DNA of 45,692 bases from a virus, in the IMG/VR virus record IMGVR_UViG_3300034072_000318, positions 1 through 45,692 of that record. One strand, given 5' to 3'. Both the position numbers and the translations under genes were made by a program. A model generated the notes under the pieces. The model saw only the letters and a program-made list of their open reading frames with translations, searched no databases and had not been told where the DNA came from. Below are positions 6,968 through 13,564 of this stretch, piece by piece; the first letter of the stretch is position 1, and each line of letters opens with the position of its first letter.

Positions 6968-7256
6968 TGAAACCTTTAGTAAAGCTTTAGATGATAATAA
7001 TATTATCATCGTAGATTTTTGGGCGGAATGGTGTGGACCATGTAGAATGGTTGCACCAATATTGGATGAGATACAAAATGAGTATAACATCCCAATAGCA
7101 AAATTAAATATCGATGAGCATCCTGAACTTGCAGATAAGTATCAGATTAGATCTATACCTGCAATGATCGTATTTGAAAAGGGTGTTCCAGTAAAAACAA
7201 TTATTGGAGCCCGCCCGAAACACGTACTCGTAAAGGAGTTCGAAGGATGGCTTTAA
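6951..7256 (+). CDS. trxA-like: thioredoxin
   Basis: 101 residues with the thioredoxin fold and active site WCGPC (27-31) plus the cis-Pro loop SIPAM. Start chosen at ATG 6951 after GAGG; ATG 6954 is equally possible. It overlaps the preceding gene by 17 nt. It could reduce the phage ribonucleotide reductase encoded at 29282 or the host machinery; thioredoxins also serve as polymerase processivity factors in T7, but no polymerase is seen here. Confidence 0.9.
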   Translation: MMNLTNETFSKALDDNNIIIVDFWAEWCGPCRMVAPILDEIQNEYNIPIAKLNIDEHPELADKYQIRSIPAMIVFEKGVPVKTIIGARPKHVLVKEFEGWL

Positions 7257-7507
7257 CATTCAGTGAATGGATGGCATATGGAATCGAACAAGGATGGTGC
7301 GGTGCTCCAGTATGCTATACTCATGACGGACTACCAATGTCTAACGAAGAAGACATGGAATTTGCCGAAGGGCAGGACCCATGTATGCACATAATTCGTA
7401 TGTACGAGGACATTGGAATGAAACAAAGAATAGAGGATAACCATTCCCCATCCATATGGCGGAATTCGTACACAGAGGTTTCTGACTCGACAATAGAGAC
7501 AGAATAA
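7247..7507 (+). CDS. hypothetical protein
   Basis: 86 residues, starting inside the end of the thioredoxin gene (10-nt overlap). It contains short motifs common in actinophage hypothetical proteins (EWMAYGIEQGWCG.PVCYTHDG, CMHIIRMY), including three Cys and His residues that might bind metal. Function unknown. Confidence 0.65.
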   Translation: MALTFSEWMAYGIEQGWCGAPVCYTHDGLPMSNEEDMEFAEGQDPCMHIIRMYEDIGMKQRIEDNHSPSIWRNSYTEVSDSTIETE

Positions 7508-7526
7508 TAAAGGAGAAATAAATTAA

Positions 7527-8675
7527 ATGAAATCATTTAAGAAAATCGCTCTAGGTCTGGTTGCAGCCATGACTCTAGGCACACTCGTAGTGACACCTGC
7601 AAGTGCCAATACAGTATCCGTTGACGTAACAACTGAGATTTCTGGAACAGGTGCAGCAGCATCACCGTTTACTATTAAGGTTCCTTCTGACAACGTAGTT
7701 AGCGTTGCAGATACCTCAACAGTAACAAATAATGAGGCATTGCTTCTTACTGCTACCGTTGTTGCTGGTACTCCAGTAACATTCACAGCAGTCGGAGCTA
7801 ATACACGCCTCGTTTCTGCAATTGGATCAACAGTAACTGCATCTGCTGGTTCATCTTCAATTACAGTAACACCTGCTTCAACAACTGCAAGCGTCTATGC
7901 ATATACAACAACTACTGCAGCATCTGCTGTAACAGTATCTGTTCTTGGCGCAAGCACAACACTATACCTTAAGGGAGTTGCAGGACCTGCATACGACCTA
8001 AAGATGACAATTCCTGCTTCAGGAAATATTTCTGGCAAGGTAATTGCAACATTTGAAGTTGCCGATATTTTTGGTAACGCAGTTGCCGACACAGTAACCG
8101 TAACCACCCTTGGTGGCGCAACTGCTGGAACAGTAACTGCTGATGCTCTTGTAACAGGCAAGTACACATCAGAGATTTCTCTTCCTGCGGTGTCTGGAAC
8201 AGTAGCAGTAGGAGCATCTATTACTGCCCCTACCTCAGTTCCAACAATTAAGTTGGCTACAACTTCACAAACTGCAATTGTAACAGTATCAGATCTTGCT
8301 TCAGCTTTGGCTACTGCAAATGCAGCCCTTGCTGCTGAAAAGTCTGCTCGTGATGCAGACAAGGTTGCTGCTGCTGCAGCCCTTGCTGCTGCTGTTAAAA
8401 TTGAGCAGGACAAAGCAGCCGCTGCTGCCGTAACTGCTGCTGCTGAACTAGTAACTGCAAATGCAGAAATTGCTAAGCTAAAGGCTGAATCAGTAACCGC
8501 TAAGGCCGCTGCAGATAAGGCACTTGCTGATGCAACTGCTGCACATACTGCAGAATTAGCAAAGGTTAAGTCAGATAACGATGCTGCAATTGCAGCAATG
8601 AAGTCTGCATTTAATAAGCTTGCTCGCCAGTGGAATAAGAAAAATCCAAAGGCAAAGGTTGCTCTCGTAAAGTAA
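7527..8675 (+). CDS. secreted Ala/Thr-rich surface protein with coiled-coil stalk
   Basis: 382 residues with a clear Sec signal peptide (cleavage after ASA, about residue 28). An Ala/Thr/Val-rich beta region (about 29-250) follows, then an Ala-rich coiled coil (about 260-355) and a basic tail NKLARQWNKKNPKAK. It looks like an actinobacterial cell-surface or S-layer-like protein. AAGGAG lies 11 nt upstream. It may coat the infected cell or block superinfection, or be a host-derived gene; both are inference. Confidence 0.65.
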   Translation: MKSFKKIALGLVAAMTLGTLVVTPASANTVSVDVTTEISGTGAAASPFTIKVPSDNVVSVADTSTVTNNEALLLTATVVAGTPVTFTAVGANTRLVSAIGSTVTASAGSSSITVTPASTTASVYAYTTTTAASAVTVSVLGASTTLYLKGVAGPAYDLKMTIPASGNISGKVIATFEVADIFGNAVADTVTVTTLGGATAGTVTADALVTGKYTSEISLPAVSGTVAVGASITAPTSVPTIKLATTSQTAIVTVSDLASALATANAALAAEKSARDADKVAAAAALAAAVKIEQDKAAAAAVTAAAELVTANAEIAKLKAESVTAKAAADKALADATAAHTAELAKVKSDNDAAIAAMKSAFNKLARQWNKKNPKAKVALVK

Positions 8676-8689
8676 TCTAATTAAATACG

Positions 8690-8723
8690 GGGGCAGGACT
8701 TAGGTCTTGCCCCTTTATTTTAT
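8690..8723 (+). terminator. intrinsic terminator
   Basis: GGGGCAGGAC (8690-8699) pairs with GTCTTGCCCC (8704-8713), one G-T wobble, followed by TTTATTTTAT. It ends the surface-protein gene. Confidence 0.85.
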
Positions 8724-8735
8724 AAATGCTAGAAT
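8708..8735 (+). promoter_or_regulatory. promoter TTGCCC-N16-TAGAAT
   Basis: TTGCCC (8708-8713) lies in the right arm of the terminator; TGCTAGAAT gives an extended -10 (hexamer 8730-8735). ATG 8742 follows by 6 nt, so the mRNA may be leaderless. Confidence 0.5.
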
Positions 8736-8741
8736 ATGAAT

Positions 8742-8894
8742 ATGGAATGGGATAACTTTGCTATAATCAAAAAGCAATTTATAGATGACCTGCTTCATGA
8801 ATTAAAAGAATTAGAACTGCCTCCAGAGTGGAGCCCTAATGATGTTATTGGATATATTATTAGGAAAATAGAAGATAAAGGCAAAAAAATATAA
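8742..8894 (+). CDS. small hypothetical protein
   Basis: 50 residues, acidic and helical (MEWDNFAIIKKQ ... IIRKIEDKGKKI). An ATG at 8736 directly abuts the -10 box and would lie upstream of the expected start site, so 8742 is preferred. Its TAA overlaps the next ATG (TAATG). Function unknown. Confidence 0.5.
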   Translation: MEWDNFAIIKKQFIDDLLHELKELELPPEWSPNDVIGYIIRKIEDKGKKI

Positions 8895-9127
8895 TGTGGA
8901 AAAAGTTGAAATTGTGGCTATTCCCTACAGAAGTTGAGGGATTTAACTACAACGCTATCGATAGAGATAACGACGGCTTGATTCAAGAGGGTACTCCTTT
9001 TGAAAGAAAGGTGACAGTTGTGAAGAAAGCAACAGCAAAAAAGCCAGCAGCCAAGAAAAAGGCTCCTGCTAAGAAGTCTCCTGCTAAGAAGACTGTAAAG
9101 AAATCTACCCCAAAGAAAAAGAAGTAA
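8894..9127 (+). CDS. EF-hand-like loop fused to histone-H1-like Lys/Ala tail
   Basis: 77 residues. The N-terminal half has a Ca-binding-like loop (DRDNDGLIQEGTPFER, about 22-37) of a type seen in many phage proteins. The C-terminal half is a repetitive KKAPAKKSPAKKT tail of Lys, Pro and Ala like histone H1 or HU-tail proteins. It probably binds DNA or polyanions. Role unknown: DNA compaction or packaging are options. Confidence 0.6.
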   Translation: MWKKLKLWLFPTEVEGFNYNAIDRDNDGLIQEGTPFERKVTVVKKATAKKPAAKKKAPAKKSPAKKTVKKSTPKKKK

Positions 9128-9268
9128 ATGGGTAAACATCTAGACAAAATAGCTAAATCTCTAGAAATTAGAAAGGCTAATCATAAAGGTCCAGGCGGTA
9201 AAGTTCCAGGATCTATGAATAAAAAAAAGACTGGTTATAATAGACAAAAGGCTAACGGCGCAAGATAA
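9128..9268 (+). CDS. small basic protein
   Basis: 46 residues, very Lys/Gly-rich (KANHKGPGGKVPGS), directly following the H1-like gene with no gap. Its TAA overlaps the next ATG. Likely nucleic-acid-binding by charge only; no family recognised. Confidence 0.5.
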   Translation: MGKHLDKIAKSLEIRKANHKGPGGKVPGSMNKKKTGYNRQKANGAR

Positions 9269-9390
9269 TGTCATATGTAGAAAAGTGCGAAGTTAAGGGA
9301 TGCGAAAACGAAGCTTCCAGAATAAGTAGCACCGAAAGCAAATATATTATGATTTGCGACGACTGTTGGCACGAAAAGTATAAAAAATAG
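9268..9390 (+). CDS. zinc-finger microprotein
   Basis: 40 residues with C7-x4-C12 and C30-x2-C33-x-H35, a compact treble-clef or zinc-ribbon pattern. TAATG coupling to the gene before. Part of a train of Cys-rich microproteins in 9.2-12.4 kb. Function unknown. Confidence 0.5.
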   Translation: MSYVEKCEVKGCENEASRISSTESKYIMICDDCWHEKYKK

Positions 9391-9391
9391 C

Positions 9392-9502
9392 ATGATTCAG
9401 AGAATAGCAGATAAAATCTGGGAGGCAATAGAAAAGCTCTATGCCCTCCCAGATGACTTCTTTGACTTTGATGATGATGAAAATGCTATAATAGAGGAAT
9501 GA
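9392..9502 (+). CDS. small acidic protein
   Basis: 36 residues with a short amphipathic helix (MIQRIADKIWEAIEKLYAL) and an acidic tail (DDFFDFDDDENAIIEE). The next promoter lies inside the 3' end of the gene. Weak case because it is short; supported by close packing with neighbours. Confidence 0.4.
   Translation: MIQRIADKIWEAIEKLYALPDDFFDFDDDENAIIEE
9462..9492 (+). promoter_or_regulatory. promoter TTGACT-N19-TATAAT
   Basis: TTGACT (9462-9467) and extended -10 TGCTATAAT (hexamer 9487-9492). The leader to ATG 9548 is about 50 nt and carries an AGGAG ribosome site. Confidence 0.55.
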
Positions 9503-9547
9503 GCGGCCTTCTAGACCCGCTTAAATACAACCTATAGGAGAAATAAA

Positions 9548-9709
9548 ATGTCAGACGGAATCAACATGACTGGCTTCAATTCAACAAAGCCAGCAGGAAC
9601 AACCCCTTGGAGCAACAATGAGCAGTATGCTCAGGATCCAAAGCCAGCCTTCCCTGCGAAGGATATGTCATCACAAGATGGCTCAGGACTAGGCAACGGC
9701 GGTAAGTAA
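9548..9709 (+). CDS. small hypothetical protein
   Basis: 53 residues, low-complexity and polar (Gly, Asn, Ser, Pro), probably disordered. A good AGGAG site lies 10 nt upstream. Starts a unit of at least eight packed microprotein genes. No function assigned. Confidence 0.5.
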   Translation: MSDGINMTGFNSTKPAGTTPWSNNEQYAQDPKPAFPAKDMSSQDGSGLGNGGK

Positions 9710-9710
9710 T

Positions 9711-9881
9711 ATGTGCGTAGAGTGTGGATGCGAAGCATTCGGTAGCTCTACTGGTATGACTCCAGTTGAAATTAAAGATAGAACCATGCAAGGTGCTGGT
9801 GGCAACATGGAAGAGGCAGGATTAACCCTCGACATGACTGCAACTAACGAGCAAAGGCTAAACTTTATTAATGAGCGATAA
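9711..9881 (+). CDS. Cys-containing small protein
   Basis: 56 residues beginning MCVECGCEAFGSS, a CxxCxC knuckle near the N-terminus, then a segment with regularly spaced Met and Gly. Similar N-termini (MCxxCGC) occur in the gene at 10127. It may bind a metal. Overlaps the next gene by 11 nt. Confidence 0.5.
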   Translation: MCVECGCEAFGSSTGMTPVEIKDRTMQGAGGNMEEAGLTLDMTATNEQRLNFINER

Positions 9882-10083
9882 TGGCACAGGGATGGCTACT
9901 CCGCCTAATAATGAACCATCAGGCGCAGTAACATCACAAGAAGTTGGCCGTAAAAAGCCAAGTCAAGGAAAGTTTAGATCTGGAGTAAGTGACCAGAGAA
10001 CTATGAGAGTAGATCGTAATCGTCACGGTATTCGCAGAGAAACTTCCGTAGGTCCAAAGAAAACAAGACCTAAAAAGGTATAA
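9871..10083 (+). CDS. small basic protein
   Basis: 70 residues, disordered N-terminus and basic C-terminus (RVDRNRHGIRRE, KKTRPKKV). Probably binds nucleic acid by charge. Stop is followed after 8 nt by an inverted repeat. Confidence 0.5.
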   Translation: MSDNGTGMATPPNNEPSGAVTSQEVGRKKPSQGKFRSGVSDQRTMRVDRNRHGIRRETSVGPKKTRPKKV

Positions 10084-10086
10084 AGG

Positions 10087-10120
10087 ATTCCCCCGCTAAT
10101 GGTTTACCGTGGTGGGGGAA
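10087..10120 (+). terminator. hairpin, possible terminator or attenuator
   Basis: TTCCCCC and GGGGGAA form a GC-rich stem around an imperfectly paired interior (CTAATGG ... CCGTGG). There is no U-run behind it, so it may be a leader structure for the next gene rather than a terminator. Confidence 0.4.
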
Positions 10121-10126
10121 CTTATT

Positions 10127-10213
10127 ATGTGTAAAGAATGTGGTAATTGTAGTAAAGAACACGATAAAACTATCGATGATTCTATAGATGTAACGGAAGC
10201 GTTAGGTTTATAA
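10127..10213 (+). CDS. Cys-rich microprotein
   Basis: 28 residues starting MCKECGNCSKEHD (CxxCxxC plus His). It resembles the N-terminus of the gene at 9711, suggesting an ancient duplication. TAATG overlap with the next gene. Too short for a family call. Confidence 0.4.
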   Translation: MCKECGNCSKEHDKTIDDSIDVTEALGL

Positions 10214-10428
10214 TGGACTTGCAGGCGGCAGAGACAGCGCATAAAAGAGAAGATAAGGATCAACCAAAGAAAGCTTGGGTATGCCCTTGTACTGGTTGCT
10301 CAAAGGCGGTAAAGCAAGAGCGTGAGCGTATTCTACAAGAGATAGAAAATATAAATATGCATGAGTTAAATGCTCTTGGAATGAAAATTCTAATTAAAGA
10401 GATCGTGAGCCCACCTAAAAAGAAATGA
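10213..10428 (+). CDS. small protein with CPCxxC motif
   Basis: 71 residues: charged N-terminus, CPCTGC knuckle (about 24-29), then a helix (AVKQERERILQEIENINMHELNALG in two turns). The form matches small phage proteins with a zinc-binding knuckle followed by a coiled coil. Overlaps the next gene by ATGA. Confidence 0.55.
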   Translation: MDLQAAETAHKREDKDQPKKAWVCPCTGCSKAVKQERERILQEIENINMHELNALGMKILIKEIVSPPKKK

Positions 10429-10583
10429 AAAAGTATTTATTTAAATGCCCGACATGTAAAACCGTAATGTCGATTGAAACTAATCTAGAAGATAGACATA
10501 TTCATAAAGTCCCGCCATGCCCTTGCGGATATTCCAGGATGGTAGATATGTCTAGCCCAGAGTATGCCTATGGGAATGTGTAG
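10425..10583 (+). CDS. zinc-ribbon protein
   Basis: 52 residues with C8-x2-C11 and C32-x-C34, arranged as a rubredoxin-like knuckle pair, plus His residues between. Typical of phage zinc ribbons that bind nucleic acid or protein. Overlaps neighbours at both ends. Confidence 0.55.
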   Translation: MKKYLFKCPTCKTVMSIETNLEDRHIHKVPPCPCGYSRMVDMSSPEYAYGNV

Positions 10584-10758
10584 GCACGTATACGAATATG
10601 TATACGCTGAGATCTGTCCAGATTGCGGCCAGATGACCTGTGAGCCCAACTATGAGGTCGAGAGTAGGCTGTTCAAGGAATACTATGCCTCAGACGCTCC
10701 TAACGCCTATAAATGCCCTGTAGAGGGCGGAACCATAAGAGGCTGGTGGTCTATCTGA
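10564..10758 (+). CDS. zinc-binding small protein
   Basis: 64 residues with CRH, CPDCG and a downstream CEPN, a likely CHCC-type zinc site (C6/H8, C18, C21, C26). Overlaps the previous gene by 20 nt and the next possible gene by 13 nt. ATG 10570 or 10576 are alternative starts. Confidence 0.5.
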   Translation: MPMGMCRHVYEYVYAEICPDCGQMTCEPNYEVESRLFKEYYASDAPNAYKCPVEGGTIRGWWSI

Positions 10759-10835
10759 AATACGCTATAGGCTTCCTACTCATCATATTTATTATACTTA
10801 ATTACTTTGCATATATGCAAGGTAAAGCCTATTGA
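10746..10835 (+). CDS. single-TM microprotein
   Basis: 29 residues from GTG 10746: a hydrophobic helix (YAIGFLLIIFIILNYFAY) with a short basic tail. It overlaps the previous gene. Plausible because other genes here encode tiny membrane proteins (12396, 25657, 25740), but the ribosome site is close to the start. Confidence 0.4.
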   Translation: MVYLKYAIGFLLIIFIILNYFAYMQGKAY

Positions 10836-10860
10836 CCAATCCATACCTATTTACTATAAT
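10832..10860 (+). promoter_or_regulatory. promoter TTGACC-N17-TATAAT
   Basis: TTGACC (10832-10837) overlaps the stop of the microprotein; TATAAT is at 10855-10860. It serves the unit 10878-12479. Confidence 0.7.
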
Positions 10861-10877
10861 ATACCTATTGGCCAAAA

Positions 10878-11060
10878 GTGAAGCGCCAAGTGCGACGAAA
10901 GAGAGAACCCTTGTCCAAATGGATGTATTATGACTTCTTTGGGCGAGAATGGCTGGGATTTTGCGCTTCATGTCGTAAAGAGCTATTTGCGCCCACTCGG
11001 TCAGATTTCATCGCAAATAGGTTATATCATACAAGAAATGAATGCGGAGGCGGATATTAA
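10878..11060 (+). CDS. small CxxC protein
   Basis: 60 residues from GTG 10878, with a basic N-terminus and CASC plus a later Cys, possibly a zinc site. GTG 10890 is an alternative start. No Shine-Dalgarno sequence is visible and the start lies 17 nt after the -10 box. Function unknown. Confidence 0.5.
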   Translation: MKRQVRRKREPLSKWMYYDFFGREWLGFCASCRKELFAPTRSDFIANRLYHTRNECGGGY

Positions 11061-11278
11061 TGATAAATGAAGAATTATATAATGGAAGAGAAGACGGTAG
11101 AATAATAAAACTACCAGATTATTTACCTAATGAAGTTCATATTCCTTATGTCAATTTTGACGTTGTTGAGGCTATAGAGAATAGCGATGACCCAACTCAG
11201 CCTCTTATATTTAATCAAACTATATATAAGCTAGATACTAATGAATTAAAATATAAGTATGCGGGAGAGGTAAAATGA
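11060..11278 (+). CDS. hypothetical protein
   Basis: 72 residues from ATG 11060 with GGAGG at 11046-11050; TAATG coupling with the gene before. Acidic, with possible beta strands (IIKLPDYLP, EVHIPYVNFDVV). No known family. Confidence 0.6.
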   Translation: MINEELYNGREDGRIIKLPDYLPNEVHIPYVNFDVVEAIENSDDPTQPLIFNQTIYKLDTNELKYKYAGEVK

Positions 11279-11625
11279 GTATTAAAGTAAATAAAACCAA
11301 CATTCTTCCCTTACGTTGGTTTGCTAACATGTGTGGAGATATTGCAGGAAGGTCAATTATGCATATCTCTTATCATGATGAATTAGAGAATTTTGGGTGG
11401 CGGTATAAATTACACTCAACTATTTGGAAGATAACATGGCCAATATATTACAAGTTTGGTACATTCTATGAATTTAGCTTTGATATGAGTGGAGATGGAT
11501 GGAATGACTATGATGAAAATGGTGTTCCATATTGGGAGAAAACAGGATTTGCTGACCCTGATTACTTCCCGCCTTGGGATTATATTGATCCAGAAACAAA
11601 TGATGCCTTTAGGATTAAGCGTTGA
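11275..11625 (+). CDS. hypothetical protein, Trp/Tyr-rich
   Basis: 116 residues, overlapping the previous gene by ATGA and the next by 4 nt. Rich in Trp, Tyr and Asp with many short strands; the C-terminus has SGDGWNDYDENG, which looks like a calcium or turn-forming loop. I do not recognise it. Confidence 0.65.
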   Translation: MSIKVNKTNILPLRWFANMCGDIAGRSIMHISYHDELENFGWRYKLHSTIWKITWPIYYKFGTFYEFSFDMSGDGWNDYDENGVPYWEKTGFADPDYFPPWDYIDPETNDAFRIKR

Positions 11626-12134
11626 TTTGGGAGTATAGTCTAACTGCTCAAGAAGAGGCTATTTGTGTCGAGGTAGGATATCAGAGACAGAAGCCTTATT
11701 TTGGAGACCCTTCCAGAAATGTAAACTATACAGAGGGAGATCTCTGGGAGCTATGGCAACATGTCGTATGTGCTGGAAGCGAATTAGCCTTCGCCAGAAT
11801 GATGGGAAATAAAGAGTTCGTACCCCATTTCAATAAATGGAAAACAGAACAAGATATCCCAGGAGTAGGCGAGATTCGCTATTCATTTAAGGATTCAGCA
11901 GGCCTACGATTTACTGCCAGAGATAACCCAGATTTAAGATATGTCTTGTTAACTGATGGGTTGTCTACAAAAAGGCGGGTAGAAAAAGGAGAAGACTATA
12001 GAAGTTATCCCTATAGAGCAGTAGGCTGGATATTTGGGCGGGATGCAATGAAGCCAGAATGGCTATCTCCCTATAAGAATAAGTCTTGGTATGTGCCAAG
12101 AAATAAACTCAATCCTATGCCAGAACGCAAATGA
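11622..12134 (+). CDS. PD-(D/E)XK nuclease-like phage protein
   Basis: 170 residues from TTG 11622 (TTGA overlap). The layout GSELAFARMMG ... VGEIRYSFKDSAGLRFTARDNPDLRYVLLT (in pieces), then VGWIFGRDAM..EWL matches a widespread phage family predicted to have the restriction-endonuclease-like fold. The central acidic/Tyr segment is where the active site would lie, but a canonical PD..E/DxK is not clean: GEIRYSF replaces the usual D-x-K triad. It may be a nuclease or an inactive relative. Confidence 0.5.
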   Translation: MIWEYSLTAQEEAICVEVGYQRQKPYFGDPSRNVNYTEGDLWELWQHVVCAGSELAFARMMGNKEFVPHFNKWKTEQDIPGVGEIRYSFKDSAGLRFTARDNPDLRYVLLTDGLSTKRRVEKGEDYRSYPYRAVGWIFGRDAMKPEWLSPYKNKSWYVPRNKLNPMPERK

Positions 12135-12406
12135 GTCATAAATATTTAGACTATATAAGACAATTAAATAAAGATAAAGCGTCTGTATGTCATATCTGTA
12201 AAAAGCAGTCGACTGGAATAAATGCATATGGATATCAGATCAAATTTGTCTGCTCAGATCATTTTGAGGCGGGAACCGATGTAATATTAGATACCAGTAT
12301 ACCCAATATAATACATAGAACATATCCCAATGGTAGGTCTATTCCAGAGAATATGTTAAATCCTCATATTGGAGGATATTTAGGAAAGAAGGATAATGGA
12401 GAATAA
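12131..12406 (+). CDS. zinc-ribbon hypothetical protein
   Basis: 91 residues with CHIC (20-23) and C-x2-H (about 41-44), a likely treble clef, then a Gly/Asn-rich tail. Coupled by ATGA to the preceding gene and overlapping the next by 11 nt. Confidence 0.6.
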   Translation: MSHKYLDYIRQLNKDKASVCHICKKQSTGINAYGYQIKFVCSDHFEAGTDVILDTSIPNIIHRTYPNGRSIPENMLNPHIGGYLGKKDNGE

Positions 12407-12479
12407 GACCGAAGCAAGAATAGTCAGAGTAATGCTGATCGTCTTCACAATTGCCATTGTGAGCTTGATCTTTATCTGA
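12396..12479 (+). CDS. single-TM microprotein
   Basis: 27 residues: short charged start then one membrane helix (VMLIVFTIAIVSLIFI). Last gene of the rightward block. Preceded by AAGGA. Confidence 0.45.
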   Translation: MENKTEARIVRVMLIVFTIAIVSLIFI

Positions 12480-12674
12480 TAGACATTCCACATCCCCCCT
12501 CCTTTTTTCTCCTCTTATAAGCCATTCTGGCTATTTTAAAGTGGAGAATTGTGGAGTAAAGTGGAGTAAAATGGTTATTAATTAGTAACGAAAAGTTATT
12601 ATATTATATTTAAGTAATTGTATGAGTAATTGACCACATATAAATAAACATGTCAATAGCCATAAATATGCAGC

Positions 12675-12708
12675 AAATTTCTGGGATTTTGTCAAGGTTC
12701 TCGTAAAT
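12675..12708 (+). repeat. 34-bp intergenic core, copy 1
   Basis: AAATTTCTGGGATTTT begins and CTCGTAAAT ends the copy. It is followed immediately by the perfect hairpin AGCGTTT-TTG-AAACGCT. Lies in the gene-free convergent region. Confidence 0.8.
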
Positions 12709-12810
12709 AGCGTTTTTGAAACGCTCAATTCACGATAGATTTTGACAGATTTTGATCTTATTTTAGATTATTTGTATCTATTTGTATAACATTTTGTTAT
12801 ATTCTTCTAG

Positions 12811-12844
12811 AAATTTCTGGGATTTTTATATATTCCTCGTAAAA
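12811..12844 (+). repeat. 34-bp intergenic core, copy 2
   Basis: The first 16 bases are identical to copy 1 and the end is CTCGTAAAA. CCCGCACGC follows, resembling the left arm of the GC hairpin seen at other copies, but the right arm is missing. Confidence 0.8.
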
Positions 12845-12935
12845 GCGAAATCCCGCACGCTATTATTTAACACAAAAGGGGCAAATCGGACATCTATGTC
12901 CAATTCACCCCTATGAGTGTATTATATTAGATTAA

Positions 12936-13241
12936 TTAGATTACAGCTTGCACATTGATACTTGCTGCATTTGTATTATATTGAATCCAGGATGTATCTG
13001 GTCTATCTGGAATGGGTTCATTGTTGTTTCTATATGCCCCCGTCCTTGTTTTTCTATCCAGTTCCATTTCTTTCTTGTGATAGGTATAGATATATTTCAT
13101 TAGGGCTATTAGCCGTTCCTGCGTAGCAGGTGGATAAGTAGTTGTGATGATGTTTGCCATTAGAGCAGGATTGAAATATTGGTCGTTGATGATTTCTTCC
13201 AACAGTTCAATACATTTATCTACTTTGGTTCTTCTTCTCAT
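12936..13241 (-). CDS. hypothetical protein
   Basis: 101 residues. Helical N-terminal two-thirds (KCIELLEEIINDQYF..., QERLIALMKYIYTYHKKE) with a basic MRRRTK start, and a polar tail. Has its own TGTCAG-type promoter and an AAAGG ribosome site. Last gene of the leftward block. Not recognised. Confidence 0.65.
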   Translation of the reverse strand: MRRRTKVDKCIELLEEIINDQYFNPALMANIITTTYPPATQERLIALMKYIYTYHKKEMELDRKTRTGAYRNNNEPIPDRPDTSWIQYNTNAASINVQAVI

Positions 13242-13267
13242 AGTCCGCCTTTCTTGTAGAACCCGCC

Positions 13268-13289
13268 ATTATATCACGAAGGGCTGACT
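13268..13289 (-). promoter_or_regulatory. box promoter AGTCAG-N10-TATAAT
   Basis: Leftward promoter with AGTCAG at 13284-13289 and TATAAT at 13268-13273, 26 nt before ATG 13241. The box lies in one arm of the hairpin at 13279-13302. Confidence 0.7.
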
Positions 13290-13302
13290 TGCGCCAGCCC
13301 TT
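13279..13302 (-). terminator. hairpin after the 13318 gene, probable terminator
   Basis: Perfect 8-bp stem AAGGGCTG / CAGCCCTT with an 8-nt loop, 16 nt downstream of the stop of the leftward gene 13318-13464. There is no U-run; it overlaps the next promoter's box. Confidence 0.5.
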
Positions 13303-13317
13303 GGTAGATATCATTAT

Positions 13318-13464
13318 TTAGTTTTTTGCTTGCTTGGTCTCAGCAGAAAACTTTACGCCATTCTTTTCCGCCTCTGACAGAGCCTGCTTAGCAGCAGCTG
13401 AGAAACGGCCACGGCGGCCAACAGTAATTCCCTTGCTAACTAGATATTCACGCTTTGTTGTCAT
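13318..13464 (-). CDS. small DNA-binding-like protein (REYLVSKG family)
   Basis: 48 residues beginning MTTKREYLVSKGITVGRRG and containing RFSAAAKQALSEAE. This short pattern (REYLV.LGL ... GRGRFS..A..A) recurs in phage and actinobacterial proteins, resembling the Lsr2-tail/RGG type. It may bind AT-rich DNA. Its -10 box is at 13493-13498. Confidence 0.6.
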   Translation of the reverse strand: MTTKREYLVSKGITVGRRGRFSAAAKQALSEAEKNGVKFSAETKQAKN

Positions 13465-13492
13465 TGATATGATCCTTTCTCGATCAGTATTT

Positions 13493-13498
13493 ATTATA
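13493..13498 (-). promoter_or_regulatory. -10 box for the 13318-13464 gene
   Basis: TATAAT 28 nt before ATG 13464. The expected TGTCAG box is absent here; instead copy 3 of the 34-bp core begins 3 bp upstream. Confidence 0.5.
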
Positions 13499-13500
13499 TA

Positions 13501-13534
13501 TGATTTTCGGGAATTTGTAAATACCCCCGTAAAT
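13501..13534 (+). repeat. 34-bp intergenic core, copy 3
   Basis: TGATTTTCGGGAATTT ... CCCCGTAAAT. GGG falls at position 9-11 as in most copies. A 5-bp hairpin TGGGC/GCCCA (13542-13556) follows. Confidence 0.75.
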
Positions 13535-13564
13535 CAATCCTTGGGCCCACCGCCCATAGGAATC

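Larger units (their letters stand above)
12480..12935 (+). other. convergent gene-free region with short direct repeats (possible origin or regulatory hub)
   Basis: No gene is seen in these 456 bp between convergent operons. Near 12541-12570 three ~10-bp units start GTGGAG, followed by AT-rich sequence to about 12660. Further on are two copies of the 34-bp core, a perfect hairpin AGCGTTT/AAACGCT (12709-12725), AGATTTTGA twice (about 12736-12758) and GGACATCTATGTCC (about 12888-12901). Direct repeats next to AT-rich DNA can mark replication origins, but no replication protein is visible, so this is only a possibility. Confidence 0.35.
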
